Below, piece after piece: positions 37,109-47,839 of a stretch of 64,000 nt of DNA. The stretch is from Hemerocallis citrina (taxonomy: Eukaryota; Streptophyta; Magnoliopsida; Asparagales; Asphodelaceae), in the NCBI GenBank assembly GCA_017893485.1, contig JACEHZ010000597.1, positions 310,001 to 374,000 of the forward strand. The letters run 5' to 3'. The notes below the pieces were generated by a model. That model was not told where the DNA came from, made no database searches, and was given only the letters and a program-made list of their open reading frames with translations. Position 1 is the stretch's first letter. Each line of letters begins with the position of its first letter. The translations under genes and the position numbers were made by a program.

Positions 37109-37709
37109 GATCGCTGATGTATCTCAGTCGGTCGGACTATCTGAGATTGCCGAAGTGTCTCGACTCCAGACTGGTCTTGGGATCACAAAGCTGGGCATTG
37201 CTCGAACTCGAGAGAGGTTGTTTAAAGCTGAGTCGAAGCTGAACTACCTCAAGCTGACCTTGGCCCGTCGCACCTCTGAGCTAAAACGGCTAAATGAGAA
37301 GGCTCGCGAAGTGCCCCCTGGAGGAGAGGAGACGTGTCCCTCGATGGCAGTTAGCCAGGGCTTAAGACTAAAATTCCTTCGTCAATCTCTGTTCAAAGTC
37401 AGGGCTGAGACAGATGGGCTGAAGAATGTGGTACTCGAAAAGAGCTTGGAGGCGACGCAACTTCGGAGGACCATCACCAAGGCTTCTCGTGCGGGTAGCT
37501 CAAGTCGAATGCCACGCTTGAAGATCAGAGTGACAGATAAATCGCTGAAGGAAAAAGTCGCAGAGCTAGAGGCGGAGAACAATCAGCTTTGGCGGCTTTC
37601 CGAGGGGAGTAACATCAGGAGCACTTCCTGCCCCCCGAGGCGAGTACGCACAAGGGAGGTCGTTCCACGAATTGGCGCTACGCTCACCCCCCGTCATGAG
37701 GCGCCCTAG
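37109..37709 (+). pseudogene. Antisense ORF of gypsy A, part 4 (second coiled-coil ORF)
   Basis: It begins after an acceptor (GGCTTTTTCAG, 37108) and encodes about 200 residues of heptad-like Leu/Glu/Arg sequence, ending with NIRSTSC and a short Arg/Pro tail. The gypsy B relative is 61822-60963, also after a TTTCAG acceptor. Whether it is spliced to part 3 or is a separate gene cannot be told from the sequence. This copy is open throughout. Confidence 0.55.
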
Positions 37710-38089
37710 TGATGCACAGAGCGAAGTAGCTGGTTCGTCGAGCGGAGCGTCTGTTGAAGCAACAGTTAGGCTCTCAGGTGCCGACAATGCAACTCGGCTC
37801 GCCGGTCTGGATACCTCTGCGAAAGTATAAGGCCACAGCAACACGGGGCTCGCTGGCTCGTTTGTCACTTAAGAGAAGCATCCCGCTCCCCATGAGGGGT
37901 TAGGGCATATTTTTGTAATTTCGTAATCTGTTTCGAATGAGTTGTGCCTTGATGTAAAGATGAGTCGTTGGTCTATGGTTAGACTCTTACCTCAAATTTT
38001 AATGAAATGGTGAACTCATTTCTCGAACTTGTGTTTTGTTTTTGTTTGCATGCGTGTCAATAGTTGTGGAACATCCCAGGTCGCCGAAG

Positions 38090-38225
38090 ACGACGAGATT
38101 GAATGCTCGGCGCAGGTTGCCGAAGTCCAAGAGATTGATTTTTCTCGCATTTGGGCATCGGTGGCAAGAGCGCTCAGCACAGGTTGCCGAAGTCCCAGAG
38201 ATTTTTCTCGCATTTGGACGTCGCT
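38090..38225 (+). repeat. Two further 65-bp units (as at 14745-15325)
   Basis: Same unit (GGCAAGAGCGCTCAGCACAG, then TTGCCGAAGTCC), separated from the main array by the whole antisense gene and its nested insertions. Confidence 0.8.
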
Positions 38226-38235
38226 CGAGCTCGTC

Positions 38236-38590
38236 GTTAGAGAATGTCAACAGCTGTGGGAGCAATTTCGAATGGTGAACCACTTCGTACTCGCTTAGAA
38301 GCAAGTAGTTGAAGCGGAATCGAACCAAGTGTTGGACTCTGAGCTTGTCGTTTAGGGAATGTCAACAGTTGTGGGAGCAATTCCGAATGGTGAACCACTT
38401 CGTACTCGCTTAGAAGCAAGTAGTTGAAGCGAAATCGAACCAAGTGTTGGACCCTGAGTTTGTTGTTTAGGGAATGTCAATAGCTGTGGGAGCAATTCCG
38501 AATGGTGAACCACTTCGTACTCGCTTAGAAGCAAGTGTTGGACTCCGAGCTTGTATCGAACCAAGTGTTGGACTCCGAGCTTATCGTTTT
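38236..38590 (-). repeat. 115-bp tandem repeat in gypsy A, three units
   Basis: Units spaced about 115 bases contain GGGAGCAATTCCGAATGGTG and a degenerate CTCGCTTAGAAGCAAG hairpin. The same array, inverted, lies at the equivalent place in gypsy B (60081-60540), between the convergent 3' ends of pol and the antisense gene. Confidence 0.85.
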
Positions 38591-38789
38591 AATGTTTTTT
38601 TTAAACACCAAATTAGTACAATTAGAATGCTCAAAATAGAAACTTGCAGGGATAGATTGCTTTTATTGAAAACACTTAGGCGGTCGCTTCTCAGTTGCGA
38701 GCCGCCTTACACTTTGATAAGGAAAACAAAAAAAAATCGACATGTTTTATGGAGCGTTCTTGGGAAAGTTGCTTGGAGTGGTGTTCAGA

Positions 38790-41700
38790 CACCCTCTTGG
38801 TATTTCATCAAGTGCTCCGCATTTCATGTCCTCGGTATCCTCCTACCCCCCGGGTCTTCGAGTTGATACGCGCCTTGGCGAATAACTCTGGAGACCCTAT
38901 ACGGACCTTCCCAATTGGGAGCTAACTTGCCCTTTGCTCGGAATCGAGATCGACAACTTCCGGAGTACTAGGTACCCCTCTTTAAGATTAGCTGGTCGGA
39001 CTTTCTTATTGTAGAACTGAGTGATCCTACATCGCTACGTCTCCTGTGTGATGGAAGCTCTTTCACGGATCTTATCGATGAGGTCCAAACTGTTGCGAGG
39101 CTGGTTCGCTTTCTGCTCTTCATTGTAAGCGATCAGTCGTGGGGAAGGTAGGCCGACCTCGAGGGGGATAATGGCTTCGGAGTCATAGGTAAGATTGAAG
39201 GGGGATTCTCCCGTCAGAGTTCTCTTCATGGTGCGGTAGCTCCATTGCACGTTGGGCAGCTGTTCGACCCATAATCCCTTGGTGGATTTATCGAGCCTCT
39301 TCTTCAGGCCGGAGAGTATTTGTTGATTGGGGTTCTCCGCTTGGCCGTTGGACTGAAGATGTATCTGCTGGATGCCGAGGTCGGCACAAAAGTTGTGGAA
39401 GGTTGCTCCTGCGAACTGGGTTCCGTTGTCGGTTACGAGAATACGGGTTACACCGAACCAGCAAATAATGTTCTTCCAAAAAAACTCTTGAACCTTGTAC
39501 TCAGTGATCGTTGCAAGGGGTTCACCTCGATCCACTTGGAGAAGTAATCTATCGCCATGACCAGGAACTTCAGCTGACCCGACGCTGGAAGGAATGGTCC
39601 GAGCAAATCCATCCCCCACATTGCGAAAGGAATTGGACTTGCCAAGGAGGAGAGCTGGGCTTGTGGTAGGTGACAAATTGGAGAGAATCTCTGGCAGGAG
39701 TCGCATTGGCGAACGTACTCTTCAGAGTCACTAAGCAGTGTGAGCCAGAAGTAGCCGTAATTTAAGATTTTACGGGCGAGGGATCTCGCTCCCAAGTGCA
39801 CGCCTCACATACCATCATGGGCCTCCTTCAGGGCATAGAGTGCTTCTTCGGGGGAGACACCTCAGGTAGGGTCTGCCGTCAATCTGAGTATAGGAGCGTT
39901 TGTACATGACTCCATCAAGGAGTGTGTACCGCTCGGCTTTGGCCCTGACCCTTCTCGCCTCTCTTGGGCTGGAAGAACTCCATCTCTAAGGTACTCAAGT
40001 AGGGGCTTTATCCAATTCTCCCCAAGTGTGAGGGGCATAGTCTCCATTGACTCTAAGCTGTCTTCCTCAATACTTGGTCTCAGCAGGATCTCTATCAGCA
40101 CGGTTCACTCCAGACCCTGGAGGGAGGAGGCGAGCCTTGAGAGAGCGTCCGCCTGTACGTTTTCCTCTCGGGAGACCCGCTGGAGTCGAGCATCTTCAAA
40201 TAAAGCCAGTAGTCCCTTTACCTTCGCCAGATACTTGGCCATGCGCTCATCTCTTGCTTCGTACTCCCCAGACACTTGATTCACGACCAGCTGCGAATCA
40301 CTGAATATTTGGATACGCTTGGCCCCTGCTTTACGGACCATGCAGAGCCCCGCTATGAGGGCCTCATACTCGGCTTTGTTGTTCGATGCACGGAAATTTA
40401 TGCGGATGGAGTACTACAGAACGAAACCGTCTGAGCCGGTCAGGATGACGCCAGCCCCATTTCCGTCGGCGCACGAGGATCCGTCAACATAAACAGTCCA
40501 GATCAGGGGTTCGGCAGCCTACTCGCAGGGGTCGGGAATGGTGCACTCCACAATGAATTCCGCTAGGGCTTGTGCCTTGATAGCGGTTCTGGGTTAGTAC
40601 CTGATGTCATACTGGCTCAGCTCTATGGACCATTTCATTAAGCGTCCCGATGTCTCGGGCTTGTGGAGAACTTGCTTTAGCGGCTAGTCGGTAAGAACGA
40701 CCACCGAATGAGACTGAAAGTAGGGACGGAGATTTTGGGCCGCCATAACCAAGGCAAGGGCCATCTTCTCTAGCTTCGGGTAACGGAGTTCAGCATCCCA
40801 GAGGACCTTACTCACGTAGTATATGGGCCTCTGCGTCCTGTCTTCTTCTCTTACCAAGACAGCGCTGAGGGTCTGCTCCGAAGCGGCCGGGCCTTGGCTT
40901 GCTCAAGAGTGGGGGGTTGGCTAAGTACGCCTTGAGCTAGTCGAAGGACTCTTGTTGTTGTTACCCCCATTCAAAATCTTTAGCCCCCCTGAGGGCCTTG
41001 AAGAACGGGAGGCACTTCTCTCCGAATTTGGAGAGGAAACGCCCAATCACCGCAAGGCGCCCGGTGAGCCTCTGCACATCTTTAACACTAGAGAGGGGAG
41101 CCATGTTGAGTATGGCCTGTATCTTCTCGGGGTTGGCCTCTATGCCCCTCTGGCTGACCATGAACCCTAAGAACTTGCCGGATGAGACTCCGAACGCACT
41201 CTTGCTCGGATTCAACCTCATGTTGGGCCTCCTCAACACCCCGAAGGCTTCCTGGAGGTTGAGGACATGCTCCTACCCGCGAACGCTCTTAACCAACATG
41301 TCGTCTACATAGACTTCCATGTTACGGCCAATCTGGTCTCGGAAGACCTTGTTGACTAGGCACTGGTATGTAGCTCCCGCGTTCTTTAGCCCGAATGTCA
41401 TGACCTGGTAACAGTACAGGCCTTGGTCAGTCACGAACGAGGTCTTCGAAATGTCAGGAGGGAACATCCGGATCTGGTTGTATCCCGAGAAGGCATCCAT
41501 GAAGCTGAGGAGCTCATAGCCGGAGGTCGCATCGATCAGAGCATCGATGCTCGGGAGGGGGAATGAATCCTTTGGGCATGCCTTATTGAGGTCAGTAAAA
41601 TCGATGCATATCCTCCAGCTCCCATTGGCTTTTTTAACAATCACCACATTGGATAGCCATTCGGGGTAGTTCACCTCCTGGATGAATCGGGCGTTCAGGA

Positions 41701-42565
41701 GCTTCTCGACCTCTTCCTTGATCGCTTGTTGGTGCTCGGGAGCGAACTTACGTCGCTTCTGCTGGATGGGCTTGACTCCCAGGGCAATGTTGAGGTGGTG
41801 CATCAAGAGCTCCTCTGAGATCCCAGGCATATCCGCCGCGGTCCAGGAGAAGAGATCGTGGTTTTCCCTTATGCATTGGGAGATGTCTTTCTTGATGGAG
41901 GGAGAAAAGGCCTTGCTGATCTGGAATGTCTTGGTGGCATCTTCTTCTGAGAAGACCATTTCTTCCAGCTCGTCCACCGGCTCGGGGATGGTCTGGCTAC
42001 TTTCCCGTGGGAGTTCAAGGACTTCAAGGGAGAGGACCGAGCCTTCCATCGAAGTCATGTAACACTTGCGAGCCACATCCTGACTTTCTCTTCCTTCTCC
42101 CACTCCTGCGGGGGTGGGAAAATTCATCTTCATATGATATGCTGAAGGAATTGCCTGGAGTGCGGCCAGACCTGGACGACCCAGGATAACATTATAGGCG
42201 GCTTTCACATCTACCACCATGAAGTCCATCGGCTCTGTGCAGGTGACCGGGGTTTTGCCAGCAGTCACATCGAGGGTTATAACCCCCTCGATCGTCATCG
42301 GCACCACGGTGAACCCATGAAGAGTGTAGCCAGCAGGCTTGAGCCGATCTCTCGATAGTTGGAGGCCCTTGAACGCCTCTAAGAAAAGAATATTAACCGA
42401 GCTGCCATTGTTCACCAAGATCCGGCGTACGTCGAAGTTGGCCATTCGGAGGTTAATAACAAGGGCATCGCAATAAGGTGTGCAGACGCCCTCCAAGTCT
42501 CTATCGGAGAATGTGACAGGGACCCCAAGACCTTTCGGAGGGGGATGGCTCTGCATGGCGTTCAC
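38790..42565 (-). pseudogene. Gypsy A pol: protease, RT, RNase H, second RNase H, integrase
   Basis: From 42565 down: an aspartic protease whose active-site motif reads LVNNGSSVNILF where the family has D-N/T-G-S, so the catalytic Asp is Asn. RT follows with FTDLNKACPKD, DAFSGYNQI and YVDDML (catalytic Asp pair intact); then RNase H; then archaeal-type RNase H (VYVDGSSC...GAGVIL), typical of Tat elements. The integrase has its HHCC finger near 39790-39690, DLLGPF and VTDNGTQF catalytic Asp residues, QAENPNQ with the Glu, and a C-terminal NWEGPY part ending near 38790. Stops include TAG at 41270 (after YVDDMLVKSVRG), TAA at 40961 and TAG near 40939. Confidence 0.85.
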
Positions 42566-44487
42566 TTCCCGAACGAAAGCTTTTCAGGAAGAGTTGGAAT
42601 CTCCCCCCATTGGGCATCCGTGTATAAGGTGTAGGATGGCCTCTGCTTCGACATCCGGGATCTCCGCATGTTGTTCGGTTCGCCTATTAGCCCCCTTGGG
42701 GTTGGAGGTGGATCGGCCCTATCCCTCCTTACGAACCTAGCGAACTGCCCTCTTAGAATGAGGGCCTCAATCTCGTCCTTCAGGGCCCGACAGTCGTCTG
42801 TGTCGTGCCCGTGGTCCCTATGGAAGTGGCACCACTTATCCCGATTTCTCTTCTTTCCGGGGGTGTTCATCTTTGGAGGTGGTGGTAGAATACCCTCATT
42901 CCCAATTTCCATTAAGATGGTGGAGACACTCGCATTGAGCAGAATGAACTTTTCGAAGTGGGAGAGATGGCGACATTGACCTCCGTTGTCCTTTTGGAGC
43001 TTCTTAGGTCCTTCCTCAGCAGTCTTCCATTTGTTCCCGAAAGATGACACCTTAAGAGTAGGGCGGTTGAGGGCTTCTTTAGCCCGAATATACTTCTCAC
43101 TCCTGAGAAGGAGCTCTGAGAAGTCCCGAGGAGGCTTCTTGGCCAGGGACGCCCTAAGATCAGGGTTAATGACAATGGATTGAAAAGCAGCCGAAGCTAC
43201 TGACTGATCCAGGAAGGCGATAGACCTAGCCTCCGCAGTGAACCGCTCGACGTAATCCCTCAACCGCTCGCCCTTCTTTTGGCTGAGGAAGAGCAATGAG
43301 GTGCTCGTCTTCTCAGAGCAGCGGCTGCTCACGAAGTGTGTGAGGAAGAGACATTTGAACTGGTCGAAGGAGAAGATGGAGGCCGGAGTAAGTCTAATAT
43401 ACCACTCCCGAGCGGACCACTTAAGCGTGGCCGGAGGTCTTGCCGAGAAGGCTGTCGGAGGCATGATGGATCATCATGGGAGTTTTGAAACTCTTAATGT
43501 GATCAGCGAGGTCCGACTCCCCGGTATAAGACTCAAAGTGTGGAGGCTTGAAGTTCTCTGGGACGGGGGCCTCCATGATAGTGCGGGAGAACGGGGACCT
43601 GCTCGAGCAGAGGTTCCTGGACCGTTGTTCTTCATCTTTGTCGAGTTGGCCGAGGCGCCTCTCCATCTCGTGGAGACGGCTGTAAACCGAGTCCTCCCTT
43701 CGGGCATGTCTCGCTGAGCCCCGAGACTCGTCTTCATGTTGAAGAGGATTGGGGCTGCGACGGCGGTAGCTTGGAGTAGGTCGTGGTCTGGGGGTGCGAT
43801 GGCAATGGTTCGGAGCAGACCGAGGACTGGGGGAGCGGCGATGATGGCTCGGAGCCGGCCAAGGACTGGGAGAGCGGCAGCGATAGCTCGGAGCCGGCCG
43901 AGGACTGGGAGCCCGTTGGTCGTTGTTGGGGGCGACATTAAGTGCCCGTAGGACTGCCTCCTGGAACTTTTGGAACTCCGCCCTCATGACGGGGACCTCC
44001 TGCTCCCGATGAGCTCGAGGGGCAAGACGGCTAGCCGGGGAGCGACTTATTCTCTGGCGATGCTGGGGCGACTCTCTCCGCCTCCTGGGAGAGTTGGACC
44101 CTCTGCAATCTGTCCTGCAGGGTGACCGGTCCCTCTGATGCTCCCAGCGAGGGTTCCCGTTACGAGTTCGCCTCTCGTCCAAGCAGATTCGAAGATCTGT
44201 ATCGTTCTGCCGGTGGTTGAGAACATCTCGCAGATCTTTCGGCATTGGAGATCTATGGGAGGTCATGGAGTTGGCGGAAGGGTTGTGTACGAAGATATGG
44301 ACCTAATGCAGGGGTTGCTTCTGGCGACTTCATCGAGAGGGTTCCCCAACAGCCACTTGAGGCCCTAGAGGCTGCTGAACGGATTGAGGATTGGTTGTTC
44401 GAGCTGTTGGGCCGATTGGACGGGCGGAGAAAGAATGGAGGTTGTTCTACGGTTGGAGGCAGCGGACTTTCCTTTCTTTGGAGGCAT
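42562..44487 (-). pseudogene. Gypsy A gag
   Basis: The start at 44487 (MPPKKGKS) is chosen because gypsy B starts gag with the same MPPKK. An Arg/Pro/Ser-rich repeated segment (43730-43900) is followed by the retrotransposon gag core (AREWYIRLTPASIFSFDQF, then VSSRCSEKTSTSLL) and a zinc-knuckle-like C-x2-H...H-x4-C (WCHFHRDHGHDTDDC). Two frame changes, near 44370 and 43440, break it. It would form the particle shell in the cytoplasm. Confidence 0.8.
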
Positions 44488-44537
44488 AGCTAGGAGTGGC
44501 TTTTGTTGATGGAGTAGGGTCGGATTGCTATTCGTCT

Positions 44538-44556
44538 TTCCACAGATGGCACCAAT
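44538..44556 (-). other. Gypsy A primer-binding site
   Basis: On the minus strand the bases after the LTR end (CAACA) are TTGGTGCCATCTGTGGAAAG. Gypsy B has TTGGCACCGTCTGTGGGAAA at the same place. A TGG start two or three bases inside the LTR is the usual minus-strand primer site; I do not name the tRNA. Confidence 0.65.
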
Positions 44557-44557
44557 T

Positions 44558-45135
44558 TGTTGCCGCTGATTTCGGTGTGGGGGCAATCAGATGAATTTGT
44601 GGGTTCGTGAGGAGTCGAAGAGGTCAAACCCGACCACTTCCACTGTTGATAGGCTGGCTCCTTGGTGCTGTCGCTGACCTTCACAAAGTGCGAAACACCG
44701 GGATGGATCCCGGCGCCGCACCCTCCGACGCTCTTGTCAATACTTAGGAAAGAATATGAAAAAACTTTAGGTAGGCAAAGAGTGATCACCTTTTAACGGT
44801 TGGAGGTATGGGAGTTTTTATAGTCACCGTGGGGATCTGCTTTGAGATAAGAACGAATCTCAACTCTCCGGTGTGGCTAGATGGAAGTGGTAAGAACCAC
44901 CTCCTAAGGATAATGACGGATCAGGATTTCTCCATATCTTCCTGAACTGTCTCTCAACGGGTTAGGACCCGTTCTCAGTTGAACAGATCCGTTCATGGAT
45001 TATTGGGCCCTAGAGAAGAGACCCAGTTCTCATTTCGAATCCATCTGTAGGTGAGATGACCGTTTTGCCCCTATGAATTTAAGATTCGTGCCCAATTTGA
45101 ATGGTTCCAATTTAATTCCATTTTTAACCATATCA
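44558..45135 (-). repeat. Gypsy A 5' LTR
   Basis: 578 bp; minus-strand start TGATATGGTTAAAAATGG and end CGGCAACA. It matches 13305-13861 along its length. TATAAAAA at 44822-44815 (minus) is the likely core promoter. Confidence 0.9.
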
Positions 45136-45210
45136 ATTATGATAACTATAACTAGAGTTTTGTAGAGTAATCTTTCAAACTTTAGTATGGGATCCCTTAA
45201 TAAGAATATA

Positions 45211-45587
45211 GGCTAAAATTGAAAAAACTCCCATAAACTATCCCATATATGCAGAAAACCTCACTAACCTTTTTTTAATGCAGAAAACCACACTCAACTA
45301 TGGTGCGAAAAACCACATCATGACTCCGTTAGGGTTCCGTTATACGGGTGGTTTTTCGCACCCATAGTTGAGTGAGGTTTTCTGCATAAAAAAAAGGAGA
45401 ATGAGGTTTTCAGCATATATGAGATAGTTTAAGGGGTTTTTTTCAATTTTAGCCCAACGGAACCCTAACGGAGTCATGATGTGGTTTTTCGCACCATAGT
45501 TGAGTGTGGTTTTCTGCGTTAAAAAAAGGAGAGTGAGGTTTTCTGTATATATGAGATAGTTTAGGGGGGATTTTTTCAATTCTAGCC
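45211..45587. mobile_element. MULE-type MITE, 377 bp, 9-10-bp TSD TAAGAATATA
   Basis: TAAGAATATA is repeated at 45201-45210 and 45588-45597. The ends are inverted repeats (GGCTAAAATTGAAAAAAC and, inverted, GGCTAGAATTGAAAAAAT). The right TIR is present twice in tandem: a first copy ends in CAATTTTAGCCC near 45464, followed by the true end. Non-coding. Confidence 0.8.
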
Positions 45588-45599
45588 TAAGAATATACA

Positions 45600-45900
45600 C
45601 ATACTCTTGTCCGTTATTGCATTATACATAGGACTAAGTTAGCTTATACCCTAAGTTAACTTGTGCTTTCCCTTTAGCTTGTACGCCAAGTTAGCTTATA
45701 CCCTAAGTTAACTTGTAGCCTAAGTTTCCTTTAGTCCTTTAGCTTGTGTCCTAAGCCATCTCTCCCTCTATATAAGGAGAGACCATAGTGTGTGTCAAGG
45801 CAGAGCTTTCTGAGTAAGAGCCTTGCCTAGTGTGCTTGTATCTCAGTGTGCTTGTATGTGTGCTACTATCTAATAAATAAATAAAATTTTCGCTGTCACT
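45600..45900 (+). mobile_element. LTR-like fragment with TATA box
   Basis: It contains CTCTATATAAGGAGAG (45767-45782), a later polyadenylation-like AATAAATAAATAAA (45874-45887) and two copies of AGTTAGCTTATACCCTAAGTT (about 45637 and 45691). The layout resembles the R/U5 part of a small copia LTR. Ends and TSD not found. Confidence 0.35.
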
Positions 45901-45969
45901 CTAAACTGGTACTATTCAAACTTGAACTACATAATTGTTGTTTTACTATTTACAGGACTTTTCGTGTGT

Positions 45970-46019
45970 TGTATCGTTCCGAAGACATGTTGTAGGCACG
46001 TGCCCGCGGGCAAATCTAG
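45970..46019 (+). mobile_element. Helitron family 2, 3' end (plus)
   Basis: CTAG at 46016-46019 before a T, with the perfect palindrome GGCACGTGCC (45995-46004) 11 bases upstream. The sequence before it (CGTTCCGAAGACATG) is shared with the opposed end at 46268. The 5' end was not located. Confidence 0.6.
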
Positions 46020-46020
46020 T

Positions 46021-46260
46021 TATTATATAATATACAATTATTATAATATATTATTATTTTATATATTATTATTTTATATATACTATTTTATATATAGTAT
46101 TATTATATTATATTATTATTATATATATTATTTTTATTATATATTACTATTATATATTATTATTACATATCAATATATAATATATTACTCTTATATTATA
46201 TTATTATTATTATATATATATATTATTTTTGTTTTTATTTTCTAATATAATATAATATAT
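46021..46260. repeat. AT-rich tract, related to 54360-54772
   Basis: More than 95 percent A+T. The first 60 bases (TTATATAATATACAATTATT and on) recur almost unchanged at about 54608-54670. It looks like one dispersed AT-rich repeat into which several elements inserted. Confidence 0.6.
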
Positions 46261-46267
46261 ATATATA

Positions 46268-46310
46268 CTAGGTTTGTCCGTTGACACGTGCCTACGGCAC
46301 GTCTTCGGAA
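46268..46310 (-). mobile_element. Helitron family 2, 3' end (minus)
   Basis: On the minus strand CGTTCCGAAGACGTGCCGTA leads into a 7-bp stem hairpin (ACGTGCC-GTA-GGCACGT, 46286-46302) and, 14 bases on, CTAG (46271-46268) before a T. It faces the plus-strand end at 46019 across the AT-rich tract. Upstream extent not resolved. Confidence 0.6.
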
Positions 46311-46640
46311 CGGTGCACCTTATTTGATTATAAAAAATAGTTTTGGAGGTCCAGCAAATTAATTGAAGTAGCAAACATAGAGAAAAAACATATTATATGA
46401 TTTTTTTGATTTTTTTTTAATTCTTTTTAAAGTTTTTAAATTTTTAAATTTTTTTAGTTTTTTAATTTTATAAAAATTTTAAGATTTTTATTTTCTTAAT
46501 TTTTTGAATAGAAGGAGGGAGGGAGAGAGAGAGGAAAAAAATATAGGAGTTGTTTTGGGTGGGAGATTTGAATTTGAGTTTTGGGGGGAAAATATGTTTT
46601 GTAAGATTAGATCTAGGCCTTTGATTTTTGGAGGGATTGA

Positions 46641-46672
46641 AGGAGAGCCACTTGATAGCTTTCTTTGTGTTT

Positions 46673-46746
<74 letters not shown>

Positions 46747-46778
46747 AAACACAAAGAAAGCTATCAAGTGGCTCTCCT
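46641..46778. repeat. Perfect 138-bp palindrome with (AT)n centre
   Basis: The 38-base arms 46641-46678 (AGGAGAGCCACTTGATAGCT and on) and 46741-46778 are exact inverse copies, separated by about 62 bases of (AT)n, itself self-complementary. The unique left arm shows this is not just microsatellite symmetry. Confidence 0.9.
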
Positions 46779-46801
46779 TATATATATATATATCTATATC
46801 T

Positions 46802-46858
<57 letters not shown>

Positions 46859-46989
46859 TATATAGATATAGATATAGATATATAGATATATAGATATATA
46901 GATATAGATATATCTATATCTATATCTATATATCTATATATCTATATATCTATATCTATATATCTATATATCTATATCTATATATATAT
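46779..46989. repeat. TATATC/GATATA hexamer microsatellite with inverted blocks
   Basis: Runs of (TATATC)n, then (TA)n, then (TAGATA)n, then (TATATC)n again, making nested inverted symmetry. It forms the left flank of MULE-2. Confidence 0.85.
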
Positions 46990-47332
46990 GAGTTTTGCTC
47001 CATTGAAAACGGGTCCGTTTTCAATGGGTTGGAAAACACCCATCACCACCCTCCGATCTAGCGCGATCTTGAACAGTGGCTGTGATCAAGATCTGCTAAG
47101 GTGTCCCAATAAAGCTCCAAAAAGCGGAGGGGTATTTTCGTCACTTCACGCGAAAAAATGTTTCAGACTTATCGTTTTTTTGGCGTGGAGTTTTTTTTTG
47201 TCGAAAAAATCACTTAGGCCGTTGTTGGCAACAACGACCTAGGTTGTTTTTTTATAAAAAAAACATACCTCGGCCGTTGTTGCCAACAACGGCCTAGGTA
47301 TGTACAAGTGTTCTTCCAAACACTTGTACATA
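46990..47332 (+). repeat. MULE-2 left TIR
   Basis: It includes two palindromes, 47215-47241 (TAGGCCGTTGTTGGCAACAA and on) and 47268-47298, both GGCCGTTGTT-spacer-AACAACGGCC, and an inner hairpin of ACAAGTGTT...AACACTTGT (about 47303-47330). Confidence 0.9.
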
Positions 47333-47839
47333 CCCAAATATCCCTCACTCGGTCTTCGTCACAAACTCTCTCTCTCTCTTTCTCTCGAGCTCCCGAAACC
47401 CATCCCCAAACCCTAGTTCACTCTCCCAACTCCTTGGCATCGATTTCTTTGCCTTCTCGATCTCCCCCTCTTGTGGAAAGCTCTCTATCTCTCTCTTTCT
47501 CTCCCGAATACAGCAAACCCTAACTTCACATCCAAATTCCCAAATCATCTGAACCCTAGCACAAATTTTCTTAATTTCTCTACAACAGCGTGCAGCGACT
47601 TCTCACATCTTCGCCAACTCTCTATCTCTCTCTTTCGACCAGGTATTTACTTAATCCCAATTTACTATAATGAACTATGTTAATTTATTGATTTTTTTTC
47701 CAATTTTGGAGTTGGATTTTTTTGTATTATGCGTAGTAGTCTATAATTTAGAGAGTATACAATTAGCTCTGATCATGTATGTTGTATATATATTTTGTTG
47801 ACATTTTTGTAGATGTAGTGTTAGTTGTAGTTGTGGAAT

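Larger units (their letters stand above)
13305..45135 (-). mobile_element. Gypsy A: Tat-type Ty3-gypsy retrotransposon with nested insertions
   Basis: Related LTRs in the same orientation lie at 13305-13861 (3') and 44558-45135 (5'). gag-pol reads on the minus strand from 44487 to about 38790. The order protease, reverse transcriptase, RNase H, a second archaeal-type RNase H (VYVDGSS, GAGVIL) and integrase is that of the Tat lineage. Between pol and the 3' LTR lies an antisense (plus-strand) coiled-coil gene, known for some Tat elements. Removing the two large insertions with their TSDs leaves about 12.7 kb. The LTRs differ by an indel of about 20 bp and many substitutions, so the insertion is old. 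The five bases outside the two LTRs (GTTAA, ATTAT) do not match. Confidence 0.85.

Noticed and set aside
13296..45140. 5-bp TSD for gypsy A
   Set aside because: The flanks (GTTAA and ATTAT) do not match; either mutated or the LTRs were exchanged.
46504..46865. 117- and 66-codon frames rich in Tyr-Ile
   Set aside because: Translation of (TA)n microsatellite.
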